Shown here piece by piece: positions 34,184-43,300 of a stretch of 64,000 nucleotides of DNA. Positions within the stretch are counted from its first letter, which is position 1; each line of letters opens with the position of its first letter. Origin of the DNA: Paraburkholderia aspalathi (lineage in GTDB: Bacteria; Pseudomonadota; Gammaproteobacteria; Burkholderiales; Burkholderiaceae); assembly GCF_900116445.1 (NCBI RefSeq), contig NZ_FPBH01000003.1, positions 248,001-312,000 of the forward strand. The letters run 5' to 3'. Both the position numbers and the translations under genes were made by a program. A model generated the notes under the pieces. The model saw only the letters and a program-made list of their open reading frames with translations. It was not told where the DNA came from and searched no databases.

Positions 34184-34735
34184 ATGCTACAAAGCCCCCG
34201 AGTCGTCAAACGCCTACTGGGTCTCATTGTCGCGAGTTCGGCCATCGCGAGTGTCTGGGCCGCGCCACCGGAGCAGGCGGGACTGATCGTGGTCGAGGAT
34301 CTTGGCGGCGACCCCGCTCTGCCGTATTACCGTGCGCTCAACCTGTTGCCCGAGGCCATCATCGCGTCGGCACCGCCCATGGGAAGCCCCCCGTCGCAAT
34401 CGGCCACCGATGGGGATATGCTGCCGGTGCGCTCCACGCGGCTGACGCCTGGTGATGTCGTGGCCCGCGCGATCCGCGCACCCGGTCTGCCGCCTACCTT
34501 TGTGATCGGCGACGACCCACGATCGCGCAACTGGCTGCAAGTGCGGAGCAACACCCTGCGTGAACTGGGCGCTGTCGGGCTGGTCGTCAACGTCGATTCG
34601 CCGGCCGCGCTCAAGGCATTGCGCAAGCTGGCACCCGGTGTGACGCTGGCACCGACGTCCGGCGACGACCTCGCCGAGCGCCTGGGTCTGCAGCACTACC
34701 CGGCGCTCATCACCGCGACCGGCATCGAGCCATGA
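34184..34735 (+). CDS. TIGR03765 family ICE protein
   Basis: 183 residues. Signal peptide (cleavage after SVWAAP region). Signature LIVVEDLGGDPALPYYRALNL, then LTPGDVVARAIRAPGLPPTFVIGDDPRSRNWL and LAERLGLQHYPALITATGIEP. Function unknown; exported component of GI-type T4SS clusters, always near TraD. Start 34184 follows AAGGAA; the frame from 34115 lacks a ribosome site. In a typical ICE it follows the lytic transglycosylase gene, so it marks the right edge of the cargo insertion. Confidence 0.85.
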   Translation: MLQSPRVVKRLLGLIVASSAIASVWAAPPEQAGLIVVEDLGGDPALPYYRALNLLPEAIIASAPPMGSPPSQSATDGDMLPVRSTRLTPGDVVARAIRAPGLPPTFVIGDDPRSRNWLQVRSNTLRELGAVGLVVNVDSPAALKALRKLAPGVTLAPTSGDDLAERLGLQHYPALITATGIEP

Positions 34736-34736
34736 C

Positions 34737-36893
34737 ATGGCCCAGCACGCGACGGTCGAAGTCCTGTTGCGCCCGGCGGTCGAGCTGTACACCGCCGGGG
34801 TCTGTGGCGTCGCCGCCGGTCTGTGCCTCGCCGCCCCTTGGTCACTCGCACTGAATCCATTGCTCGGCCTGGGCACCGCCCTCGCCTTCGTGGCCTTCGG
34901 CGCCGTACGCCTGCGCGAAGCGTGCGCGATCCTGCGTTATCGCCGCACCATTCGCCGCCTGCCCCGCTACGTGATGACCAGCAGGGAGGTGCCCGTCAGT
35001 CAGCAACGCCTCTTCATCGGTCGCGGCTTCCTGTGGGACCAGCGGCATACGCATCGCCTGATGCAGACTTACCGGCCGGAATTCCGCCGCTATGTCGATC
35101 CCACCCGCGCCTACCGGTTCGCCCGCCGGCTCGAAGCACGGCTGGAGTTCGCGCCATCACCGCTCCCTGCGCTGGCGCGCGTGACCGGCTGGGACAGCCC
35201 GTTCAATCCGGTACGGCCGCTGCCTCCACTGGGTGGCCTGCCGCGCCTGCACGGCATCGAGCCGCACGAGCTCGACGTGACGTTGCCGCTCGGCGAGCGC
35301 GTCGGCCACACCCTGGTGCTCGGCACCACGCGTGTGGGCAAGACGCGCCTGGCGGAACTGTTCATCACCCAAGATATCCGGCGCAAGGTGCACGGCGATC
35401 ACGAGGTCGTGATCGTGTTCGATCCGAAGGGCGATGCGGATTTGCTCAAGCGGATGTACGTCGAGGCGAAGCGTGCGGGACGTGACGGCGAGTTCTATGT
35501 GTTCCACCTTGGCTGGCCCGACATCAGCGCGCGCTACAACGCGGTTGGCCGCTTCGGCCGCATTACCGAGGTGGCCACGCGCATCGCCGGCCAGCTCTCC
35601 GGCGAAGGCAACAGCGCCGCGTTCCGGGAATTCGCGTGGCGATTCGTCAACATCATTGCCCGCGCACTCGTCGAACTGGGACAGCGTCCCGACTACCTGC
35701 TGATCCAGCGCCACGTAATCAACATCGACGCGCTGTTCATGGAGTACGCGGCACGGTTCTTCGCGCGCACGGAGCCGAAGGCTTGGGAGGCCATCGTGCA
35801 GTTGGAAGCCCGGCTCAACGAGAAAACTATTCCACGCAACATGATCGGCCGTGAAAAGCGCGTCGTCGCCATCGAACAATACCTGTCACAGGTCCGTGTC
35901 TACGATCCCGTGCTCGACGGTCTGCGCTCGGCGGTGCGCTACGACCGCACGTACTTCGACAAGATCGTCGCCTCGCTGCTCCCGCTCCTGGAAAAGCTCA
36001 CCACTGGCAAGATCGCGCAGCTCCTGGCACCGGACTACGCCGACGTGAACGACCCGCGGCCGATCTTCGACTGGATGCAGATCATCCGCAAACGCGCAGT
36101 CGTCTATGTTGGACTCGATGCACTCTCGGATGCGGAGGTGGCCGCCGCCGTCGGCAATTCGATGTTCTCGGATCTCGTCTCCGTCGCGGGGCACATCTAC
36201 AAGTTCGGCATCGATGATGGCCTGCCGGGCGCGTCGACCGGCAAGCGCGTCCCGCTCAACGTGCATGCCGACGAGTTCAACGAATTGATGGGCGATGAGT
36301 TCATCCCGATGGTCAACAAAGGTGGCGGTGCCGGCGTCCAGGTCACTGCCTACACGCAGACGATGTCGGACATCGAGGCGCGCATCGGCAACCGCGCGAA
36401 GGCCGGTCAGGTCATCGGCAACTTCAACAACCTGCTGATGCTGCGTGTGCGCGAGACGGCCACCGCCGAACTGCTCACCCGGCAACTCCCCAAGGTGGAC
36501 GTCCATACGGCGTCGCTGATGAGCGGCGCCACCGACAGTTCCGATCCGAAAGGCACTACCGCCTTCACATCGAACACGCAGGATCGCATCAGCACCGCCA
36601 GCGTGCCGCTGATCGAGCCGGCTCACGTCGTCGCGTTGCCCAAGGGGCAATGCTTCGCGCTGATTGAGGGCGGACAGCTCTGGAAGGTCCGCATGCCCTT
36701 GCCGGCGCCCGATCCGGACGAAGCCATGCCGAAGGATCTCCAGGAGCTCGCGGGCTACATGCGCCAGCACTACGTCGAGGCCGCCGACTGGTGGGAAAGC
36801 CGGGCGCTGCCGAGCCTGCAGGACCAGCCGTTGCCCGCGGACCTGGTGGAGGACTTCCGCCAGATGGCCGCCACCGACAGAGGCGCCGCATGA
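34737..36893 (+). CDS. traD: TraD type IV coupling protein (ICE subfamily)
   Basis: 718 residues. Two N-terminal membrane segments (~18-60), then a VirD4/TraG-like motor: Walker A GTTRVGKTR (~196-204), Walker B EVVIVFDPKGDADL, NVHADEFNELMGDEFIP (motor motif with catalytic acidic residue) and QVTAYTQTMSDIEARIG. It hands the relaxase-DNA complex to the secretion channel at the inner membrane. The start lies 1 nt after the preceding stop and the stop overlaps the next start by ATGA. Confidence 0.92.
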   Translation: MAQHATVEVLLRPAVELYTAGVCGVAAGLCLAAPWSLALNPLLGLGTALAFVAFGAVRLREACAILRYRRTIRRLPRYVMTSREVPVSQQRLFIGRGFLWDQRHTHRLMQTYRPEFRRYVDPTRAYRFARRLEARLEFAPSPLPALARVTGWDSPFNPVRPLPPLGGLPRLHGIEPHELDVTLPLGERVGHTLVLGTTRVGKTRLAELFITQDIRRKVHGDHEVVIVFDPKGDADLLKRMYVEAKRAGRDGEFYVFHLGWPDISARYNAVGRFGRITEVATRIAGQLSGEGNSAAFREFAWRFVNIIARALVELGQRPDYLLIQRHVINIDALFMEYAARFFARTEPKAWEAIVQLEARLNEKTIPRNMIGREKRVVAIEQYLSQVRVYDPVLDGLRSAVRYDRTYFDKIVASLLPLLEKLTTGKIAQLLAPDYADVNDPRPIFDWMQIIRKRAVVYVGLDALSDAEVAAAVGNSMFSDLVSVAGHIYKFGIDDGLPGASTGKRVPLNVHADEFNELMGDEFIPMVNKGGGAGVQVTAYTQTMSDIEARIGNRAKAGQVIGNFNNLLMLRVRETATAELLTRQLPKVDVHTASLMSGATDSSDPKGTTAFTSNTQDRISTASVPLIEPAHVVALPKGQCFALIEGGQLWKVRMPLPAPDPDEAMPKDLQELAGYMRQHYVEAADWWESRALPSLQDQPLPADLVEDFRQMAATDRGAA

Positions 36894-37639
36894 CCGATCC
36901 GGCCGTCGCCGCGCAGCGCCAGCAGGCGCATCAGCAGGGCCTGCTGGTCAGTCTCATCACGCTGCCTTTCCGGTTCGTGGGGGTGATGTGCGGCTCGCTG
37001 ATGCTGTGCATCGCGATCGAATGCGTCGGCCTGCATTGCTTCTGGCCCGAGCAAAGCTGGCATCACGCGCAGGCCATGCTGGACTTCGAGCTGGATCAGA
37101 TCGGTGGTGCCTTCCGGCGCAGCCTCGTCGTGCAGGAACCCGGCAGTACGATCCACTGGGTGGTGGAGCACGCGTACGACTGGCTGTTCATCAAAAGCGG
37201 GCTGCTGGCGTGGATCCAGGAGTCGTCAGCACGCGCCGAGCTCGACAGCCAGCGCCATGTGAAGGATTTGCGTTACTACCTGGGCTACGTGGCCGTCCAT
37301 CTGCAGGCCGATCTGATCGCAGCCGCCTATACCGTCCTGGTGTTCCTTGTCCGGTTGGGGGTGCTCTGCCTGACCTTACCGCTGTTCGCAATGGCGGCGT
37401 TCGTCGGATTGATTGATGGCCTGGTGCGCCGGGACATCCGGCGCTTTGGCGCGGGGCGCGAATCAGGTTTTATCTATCACCGTGCCAAGGCGAGCCTGAT
37501 GCCGCTGGCCATCCTGCCATGGGTGACCTATCTCGCGCTGCCTGTCAGCATTAGTCCGTTGCTCGTGCTGCTCCCCGCAGCTGCGGCCCTAGGCCTGGCT
37601 ATGGATATCGCGGCGGGAAGTTTCAAGAAATATCTCTAA
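36890..37639 (+). CDS. TIGR03747 family ICE membrane protein
   Basis: 249 residues with about four membrane segments (~20-50, ~150-175, ~205-245). Diagnostic features are RDIRRFGAGRESGFIYHRAK and the tail LAMDIAAGSFKKYL. Known only as an inner-membrane component following TraD in GI-type systems. It is the last T4SS gene before the third cargo slot. A decayed duplicate of its last ~26 codons lies at 38961-39038, so its stop codon is evidently the insertion point for the cargo. Confidence 0.88.
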   Translation: MTDPAVAAQRQQAHQQGLLVSLITLPFRFVGVMCGSLMLCIAIECVGLHCFWPEQSWHHAQAMLDFELDQIGGAFRRSLVVQEPGSTIHWVVEHAYDWLFIKSGLLAWIQESSARAELDSQRHVKDLRYYLGYVAVHLQADLIAAAYTVLVFLVRLGVLCLTLPLFAMAAFVGLIDGLVRRDIRRFGAGRESGFIYHRAKASLMPLAILPWVTYLALPVSISPLLVLLPAAAALGLAMDIAAGSFKKYL

Positions 37640-37685
37640 GTGCGACATGGGCCCCATTTGACCAGTGCCTACAGCGGTCGTCGCA

Positions 37686-38837
37686 TCACACCGTTTTATT
37701 GCCATACCACTGCGGTTTTATCTCAAAAAGCATGGCATCCACCTGGGCTCGTTCGATCTCTGCCTGTTCGATTTGCAGACGGTCCGAAGCCGCAACGGAA
37801 ACGGTAACAAGTGCCTTGATTTCAAACGCCTCTTCTTCGCTGTACGATCCACCGCCGATTGGACCGCCTCCTTGTGTTGCATTGTTTCGATCAAAGAATT
37901 CGAGTTCCCATGTGATTTTTGCATTCGCGGTGGCGCTGATCTCCACCACTGTCTTGCCATCTTCTTCACCAACAGCCTTGAACTCGTCTGAACCGTGCTC
38001 GAAGAGCGGAAGGTCCACGCCGAGGATCTCGATCGTCTGCGCCAGAGGAGTCACGTCATACGGTGTATCGTGAACATCAAGGCTCAATTCAATGCGATCG
38101 CGGCTTTCATCAAGCGTCGCGAGTAGCTTTTCCCTGAGCTGGAATGGATCGCCGTCATCAACGGACTTGAACAGAGCACGACAGATGGTCGCGGCAGTGT
38201 TGGTCTGAAAGGCCGCCAGAGCCGCCCCCAAGTCCGCTATGACATACACCTCGCTTGATGTATCACCGAACCGCTCCCAGTCGGGATCCTCGGCAACGGC
38301 AAGAACATAGGTCCCATTCCTTTCAGCCCATCCCTTGAGCGTCAGCAGGGCAATGGCATCCGGGAATTCGGATTTCTTCTTTCCGGCCGGACTGAAAGGT
38401 GCACCGCCGGCGAAGTACAGCGCGTTCAGATCGCCGACTTGCACGTAGTCATCTGCATCAACAACTTCGACAGAAGCACTGTCTATCCAACGTTCTAGCC
38501 GGCGAGAAGCTCTGCCCTCCGCCTCTGCACATGCCGCGATTGCGGCATCACTCAATCCCTTAAACGTCTCGGCGGACGCAAGGTTGTGTCGGTGTACCTC
38601 AGTGATGGCCTTATTAAGGGATCCCATGATCTCGGTTGCAGATTCGGATAGATGCCTGTGCACCTCACGCTTGATCACATCCGGCAGCACAATCGTCACA
38701 CCACGCGCTCGCAGGTGTCCGACCTGCTCCAGCAGACCATTTTCGAACGCATAACCCTTCGCTCTCAAAGTAGAAGTGTCGAGTGCGAGCGCGCTGATTT
38801 GACCGTCGTCGATAAGGCGGCGAATTTCTTCTTTCAT
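37686..38837 (-). CDS. PIN-domain protein (DUF4935-like), candidate RNase effector
   Basis: 383 residues. PIN-type nuclease pattern in the first ~175 residues: ALALDTSTLRAKGY (first Asp), LPDVIKREVHRHL (Glu), a later EFPDAIALLTL (Asp), and VLAVAEDPDWERFG (Asp). The C-terminal half is beta-rich with no known domain. PIN proteins of this size usually cleave RNA as toxins or effectors of defence modules. Last gene of the minus-strand island but separated from the STAND-Mrr gene by 277 nt that include the duplicated TIGR03747 end, so it was probably added separately. Ribosome site is weak. Confidence 0.7.
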   Translation of the reverse strand: MKEEIRRLIDDGQISALALDTSTLRAKGYAFENGLLEQVGHLRARGVTIVLPDVIKREVHRHLSESATEIMGSLNKAITEVHRHNLASAETFKGLSDAAIAACAEAEGRASRRLERWIDSASVEVVDADDYVQVGDLNALYFAGGAPFSPAGKKKSEFPDAIALLTLKGWAERNGTYVLAVAEDPDWERFGDTSSEVYVIADLGAALAAFQTNTAATICRALFKSVDDGDPFQLREKLLATLDESRDRIELSLDVHDTPYDVTPLAQTIEILGVDLPLFEHGSDEFKAVGEEDGKTVVEISATANAKITWELEFFDRNNATQGGGPIGGGSYSEEEAFEIKALVTVSVAASDRLQIEQAEIERAQVDAMLFEIKPQWYGNKTV

Positions 38838-38960
38838 AAGTGGCTAGGTGGTTTGACAGAGAGCGATTGCTAATCGGCGAATCGTTTTACCTTCGTTTTC
38901 GTAACCAAGTTGCGCCTTAAAGAACGGCGCCCTATCGTTCTGACGTTTGGCCGTTGAGCC

Positions 38961-39038
38961 TTCCTGCTGCTCACCGCCGAGACGGTCTTGTGGCTGGCTA
39001 TGGATATCGTGGCGTGAAGTTCCAAGACATATCTGTAA
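38961..39038 (+). pseudogene. Decayed copy of the TIGR03747 gene 3' end
   Basis: In frame with its stop at 39038 this reads AFLLLTAETVLWLAMDIVA, then a TGA, then SSKTYL and TAA. The intact gene ends LLVLLPAAAALGLAMDIAA, G, SFKKYL and TAA. About 14 of 26 codon positions give the same residue, the stops coincide, and 16 nt (CTGGCTATGGATATCG) are identical. This is a diverged duplicate from another ICE version, broken by TGA in place of GGA. It marks a recombination point between two backbones. Confidence 0.8.
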
Positions 39039-39114
39039 GCGTCGTCTACCCGTTTCCCTCTAGTCACGATGCTACGCGTCAATGTCAATCCGATGCTCCT
39101 GATCGGGTTCGGCG

Positions 39115-40257
39115 TCATCGCCGGAAAACCTCCTGCAGCCATTCCTGAATGCCAAAGAAGTCCTTAAGGCTCATCTGATGGGGAATGCGCTCTTGAAATT
39201 TCTGAGCGTCTTTAGTGAAAAACGACGTGGTGATAAAAATCCCCGCCGTAGCCTGCTCTGCCTGGACTACACCACTGAGTTGTCGAATGAGTCCGACTCC
39301 GACACGGTTTTCGGGCGCGTACCGCTTGCACTCCACAACGTAGAGAAAGCTGCCTAAATGGTCTTTCTTTGCGGCATAGATGTCCTTCCCCCCGTCCTTC
39401 GAGGGCGGCGTCAAGGTGATGGAATAGCCGAGACGGTCGAGGACATCGGCGACAAACTCCTCGAATCGGCGCGATGGCAGCTTGTACATCACCTCGGGGT
39501 TCGCGTGAACCCGCTCCAGCAGTTGATCGCTGACACTCGTGATATCGACGATGATCCGCTGAGCTTCCGGTGCGTCAGAGGCCATGGGATTCCCATGGGC
39601 ATCCACAATGCCGCTTTGCGAGAAGCCCTGGAGCCTGAGAAGTATTTCGCGCGTCGACAGGCGCTGTGTTTGCAGCAAATCAGCGACGATATGTGTCGCC
39701 AAAACATTGCCCGACAGCGCCTCGAAGAGCTCGCCTTGCGATTCGGCGCTTTGCGCAAAGGTGCCAGCCTTCGCAAGCAGCTCCATAAACTCACTTTGAC
39801 TCAGCCCGGAAAGTCGTATCGTTGAATCGAACGCAGGTATGGAGACCTGCCGTCTCGAAATGCAGATAAGCCGTGCGCTAGGTCGAACTCTTCTTAGCTC
39901 TTGAATCTCGACTTGCAAGTCGTCGACGGGACGCGCCTCAATCTCGTCCAGCACGAGCAGATATGGATTCGACGGATGACTGACATTCGCGTCAACCGTT
40001 CTGTCGAGTGATTCAACCGGAGAAGCGTGTACGTGGTACACACCGGCCGAAAAGAAATCCCGATACATCTGTCCAAACATCAAGGCGAGGGCCGTTTTCC
40101 CCATGCCCCCGCTCCCGACGATGGCGACAGATTTTACTTCGGGCGCCAGAAGTTCCCTGCGAAGAAGAGCAAGCTCCTGGCGTCTGCCGGTGAAAACACG
40201 ATCGGCCGTGAAACCGTCCCACGCTGAATCCGGGAGCCAAAGGTTGGGTGTGCGCAT
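39115..40257 (-). CDS. STAND-type NTPase fused to Mrr-family nuclease
   Basis: 380 residues. N-terminal NTPase: FTGRRQELALLRREL lead-in, Walker A VGSGGMGKTALAL (~47-59), Walker B LLVLDEIE (~100-106), sensor-1-like RLICISRR (~129-136). C-terminal Mrr-type restriction domain: RRFEEFVADVLDRLGY (E266), DGGKD (D292), VVECKR (E309, K311) and a GLIRQLSGVVQ helix. All catalytic residues of the PD-(D/E)xK site are present. Such fusions resemble bacterial NLR-like defence proteins with the effector at the C-terminus. Same strand as the large NTPase, 96 nt downstream of it. No clear ribosome site. Confidence 0.8.
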   Translation of the reverse strand: MRTPNLWLPDSAWDGFTADRVFTGRRQELALLRRELLAPEVKSVAIVGSGGMGKTALALMFGQMYRDFFSAGVYHVHASPVESLDRTVDANVSHPSNPYLLVLDEIEARPVDDLQVEIQELRRVRPSARLICISRRQVSIPAFDSTIRLSGLSQSEFMELLAKAGTFAQSAESQGELFEALSGNVLATHIVADLLQTQRLSTREILLRLQGFSQSGIVDAHGNPMASDAPEAQRIIVDITSVSDQLLERVHANPEVMYKLPSRRFEEFVADVLDRLGYSITLTPPSKDGGKDIYAAKKDHLGSFLYVVECKRYAPENRVGVGLIRQLSGVVQAEQATAGIFITTSFFTKDAQKFQERIPHQMSLKDFFGIQEWLQEVFRR

Positions 40258-40353
40258 GCGATCAAATGTGTTCTGGGGTTACGTGGAACGGCACATATAC
40301 GCCGTTTGGCGCGTCAGGTCATGGAACCATCCACGGCTGCGGGCACGATCAAT

Positions 40354-43300
40354 TTACGCGCTTCGTTCTCGTGGGTCTGAAAAGTCCATGCCAATGACAG
40401 TCAATCCGTGGACCGATTCTGTACGCTCACAAACCAGCTCGCGGGCTCTCGTCTGAAGCAGAGCGACGAGCTCCGCAAAGCTCATGAGCTTCTTGTCGCC
40501 GGGACGTTGCCATCGGCGCTTGGGGTCGGTGTTACCGATGACATACACGCCGTAGTTGACGCCGAACGCACGTAGATATTGACCGACCAGTTGAACCTCC
40601 AGGCGCTCAAGCAATTTTTCGGCGGTCCAATCGAGGTTCGCCAATTTCACTTCGACAGGCAGCGCCCCGATGTCCGGCATTTCGATGCGTAAGTCCGGTC
40701 GTTGGTTGAGGTCGACCGTGCTTTCCTGCGTCACGGCGAACCACTGCAGCGACCGTTGGTCAAGTTGACGTTTAAGGAAACCCTGGAACTGCGCCTCCCT
40801 GTCTTCCTTGCGAACTTGAAGTCGGTCTGTTGCATTCTCGGACATCTCGACGTTCGCCTTGATGTCCATCAAGAGACGCGTTCCCAGTTGATACAGTTGA
40901 TAGTCGGAGCGTGGGCGGTGCCTATAGTGCATGCCAAACGTCTGAACGTCCTCGGGCAACCACGCTGCGGGGTCGGCCTGCTTCCCTTTTCTCGCTTCAA
41001 GAATGCTCAATATCCAGTCGCGCTCCGTGGGCACCGCATCCTCGTCGAGGAAGCCTTGTAGCACCCCGTCGGCCTCGTGAGCGTCCGAGGTACGCAGCGC
41101 TTCCCACAACCGAGAACGGAAATCCTGAGCATCGTCGCGCGGTAGCGGAGAATACACACCGTTGCCCAGGCGGTCGATGTCATTTTCCCGACGAACATGA
41201 CGACATACCAAAGGGATCAGCAGCGCCAGCGATGAGGGAGCGAGAAAGGAAGCACGGCCCAAAGGCAACGCCGCACCGTAGCTCCCGCCAAGCATCGAGC
41301 AAAGGCGAACGACCAACTCATCAGCATCATCGGTGGTGCAACCATTGATGGTGGTTTCAAGGTACCGAACTGCCGGCGTGGCATCCAGTCGAAGCCATAG
41401 GCTCATCCACGTCAGCCAGTGACTCTCGCCGGCACCATATAACTGTACTCTTGAAGGTGCCAGCGCCAGAAGGTCATCGAAACAAGATGCCCCGGTTCGC
41501 AGGAGTGTCGTCGCGGCCTGCTCAAGAACGCGGTGGTTCAGCGGGTCGTGCCGCGACAGGCAATGATGCACCGCATTTGCCGCCGCAATGGTTGGCGACT
41601 TGGCTCCGGCCAGCTTGGCAAGCACCTCGTGGATATGCGCCATGTCTGGTGGATACTTGAATTCGGCATCGACAGCGAGCATCAACGTGTTCGCGACATT
41701 GTCGGGGTGCGCATCCGCCAACGCGCCGAACCAGTCTGGCAATCCATTAAGTTCACTGCAGGCATACCGCACCGCGCGGTGCACATCCGTTCCATTGAAT
41801 TGCACGAACTCCGAGTGTCCGGCTTCCCAAGCCGTCTGAAGTGCAATCAGGCCGAGCATGACCCGGCCATCGACCGAGTTCTTCGCTTCCCGCTCATACG
41901 GAAGTGGTGGCGAAAACTGTCGCCAGACATTGGCGCACCCGTCCCGCGCTGCGGAGGCAAGCGTAGCGCCCCATCGAGCGCGCACCTTGTCCCATGCCAG
42001 GACACTGTATTGCGTCGCTCCGCTATCGAACATCGATTCGACCAGGTACTTGATCGCCTGCGGATATTTACCCGAGCGAACCCCGGCCAGATGGGTCCAC
42101 AACCAGAACTGTGATTTGGCGGCGTTCCTCCATCGCACCATCGCCATGCGACGCATCGTCCACCAATGGGGATCCAGCAGGCGATGACGTCCATACTTCT
42201 GATAGCGCAACCAAACCGGTGCAATGAGCCGGTTGCGAAAGTGCTTCAGTACGAGCGGCCGGAGGTCTCTACGAGCGAGAACCGGGCGAAGTCTCCAAGC
42301 CACGGCAAGGAGCGGTTTGCGCTCCGTCCACCACAGGCTAAGCAGCGCCTCGATGACGACTTTCCGGTCGAGGTCATCCACACGTTCGAGACTGTCCGTG
42401 ACCATCCAGTCAACATCGGCCAGTGTCCATGGCAGCAGACTGACGTGCGGATTGAGGATATGGCTTGGAGGCTCTTTCCCGTGCTGCGATGTTCTGTAAC
42501 GTGCGACCCGTCGCCAAAAAATCGCCCGCCTGAGCTCCGCACTCTTTGCAAACGCATCGCGTATTTTTTCCCGATCCGCCTTTACATCCTCATAGCCCTG
42601 ACCATCAAACATGATGGCTCGCTCGACGTACAACTCGGCTTCAAAGATGATGTCGATGTCGGCTTCCGAGAACGTGGACCGTACCAGCGCCGCCGACAAA
42701 CATAGGGGCATCAGCTCGGTCACCCAGTGATACTCCACTGACACGCCTTGCGAGACACTCAATGGTTCGTGAGCCATCATGGCTACCATGCCCCGCAGAA
42801 CAAGCATCGCGTTCGCGTCATCAAACGATCGTGCCAACTGCGCTTTGACGGTAGTCAGAAACTCCAGCTCATAGCGACTAACCGATGTGGCTCGGCGTAG
42901 CAGTTCCAGAGCCTGTTCAACGGATAGACACGCCGGGAACAGCGTCTCAAACAGGCATCCCAACGTTTTGTTATCAACGTCTTCCAGGCGGCGGTAACTC
43001 TCCGATAACCGCTGTAGATGCTCATGCGTGCCAGCATCCCGAATGGCAAGGACCGCATAGCGTCGCAGGGTCTCCGATGTATCCCCGTCTTCGAACAGTT
43101 CGAGCACGCTACCGATGCAGTCCGGAAGCTTCCCTTCCATGATGATCATCAGCAGGTGAGCCTTCAGCGAATCCGAAACGTCCCTGTCCGTAAGGTAGGT
43201 CGAGATGTCTTCTGCAAGGCTCGCGTCCGCGACCCTTGCCAGCGCGTCAAGACTGACCTCGATCGCGACATATTCTCGTCCACGGTACTTGCTCACGATG

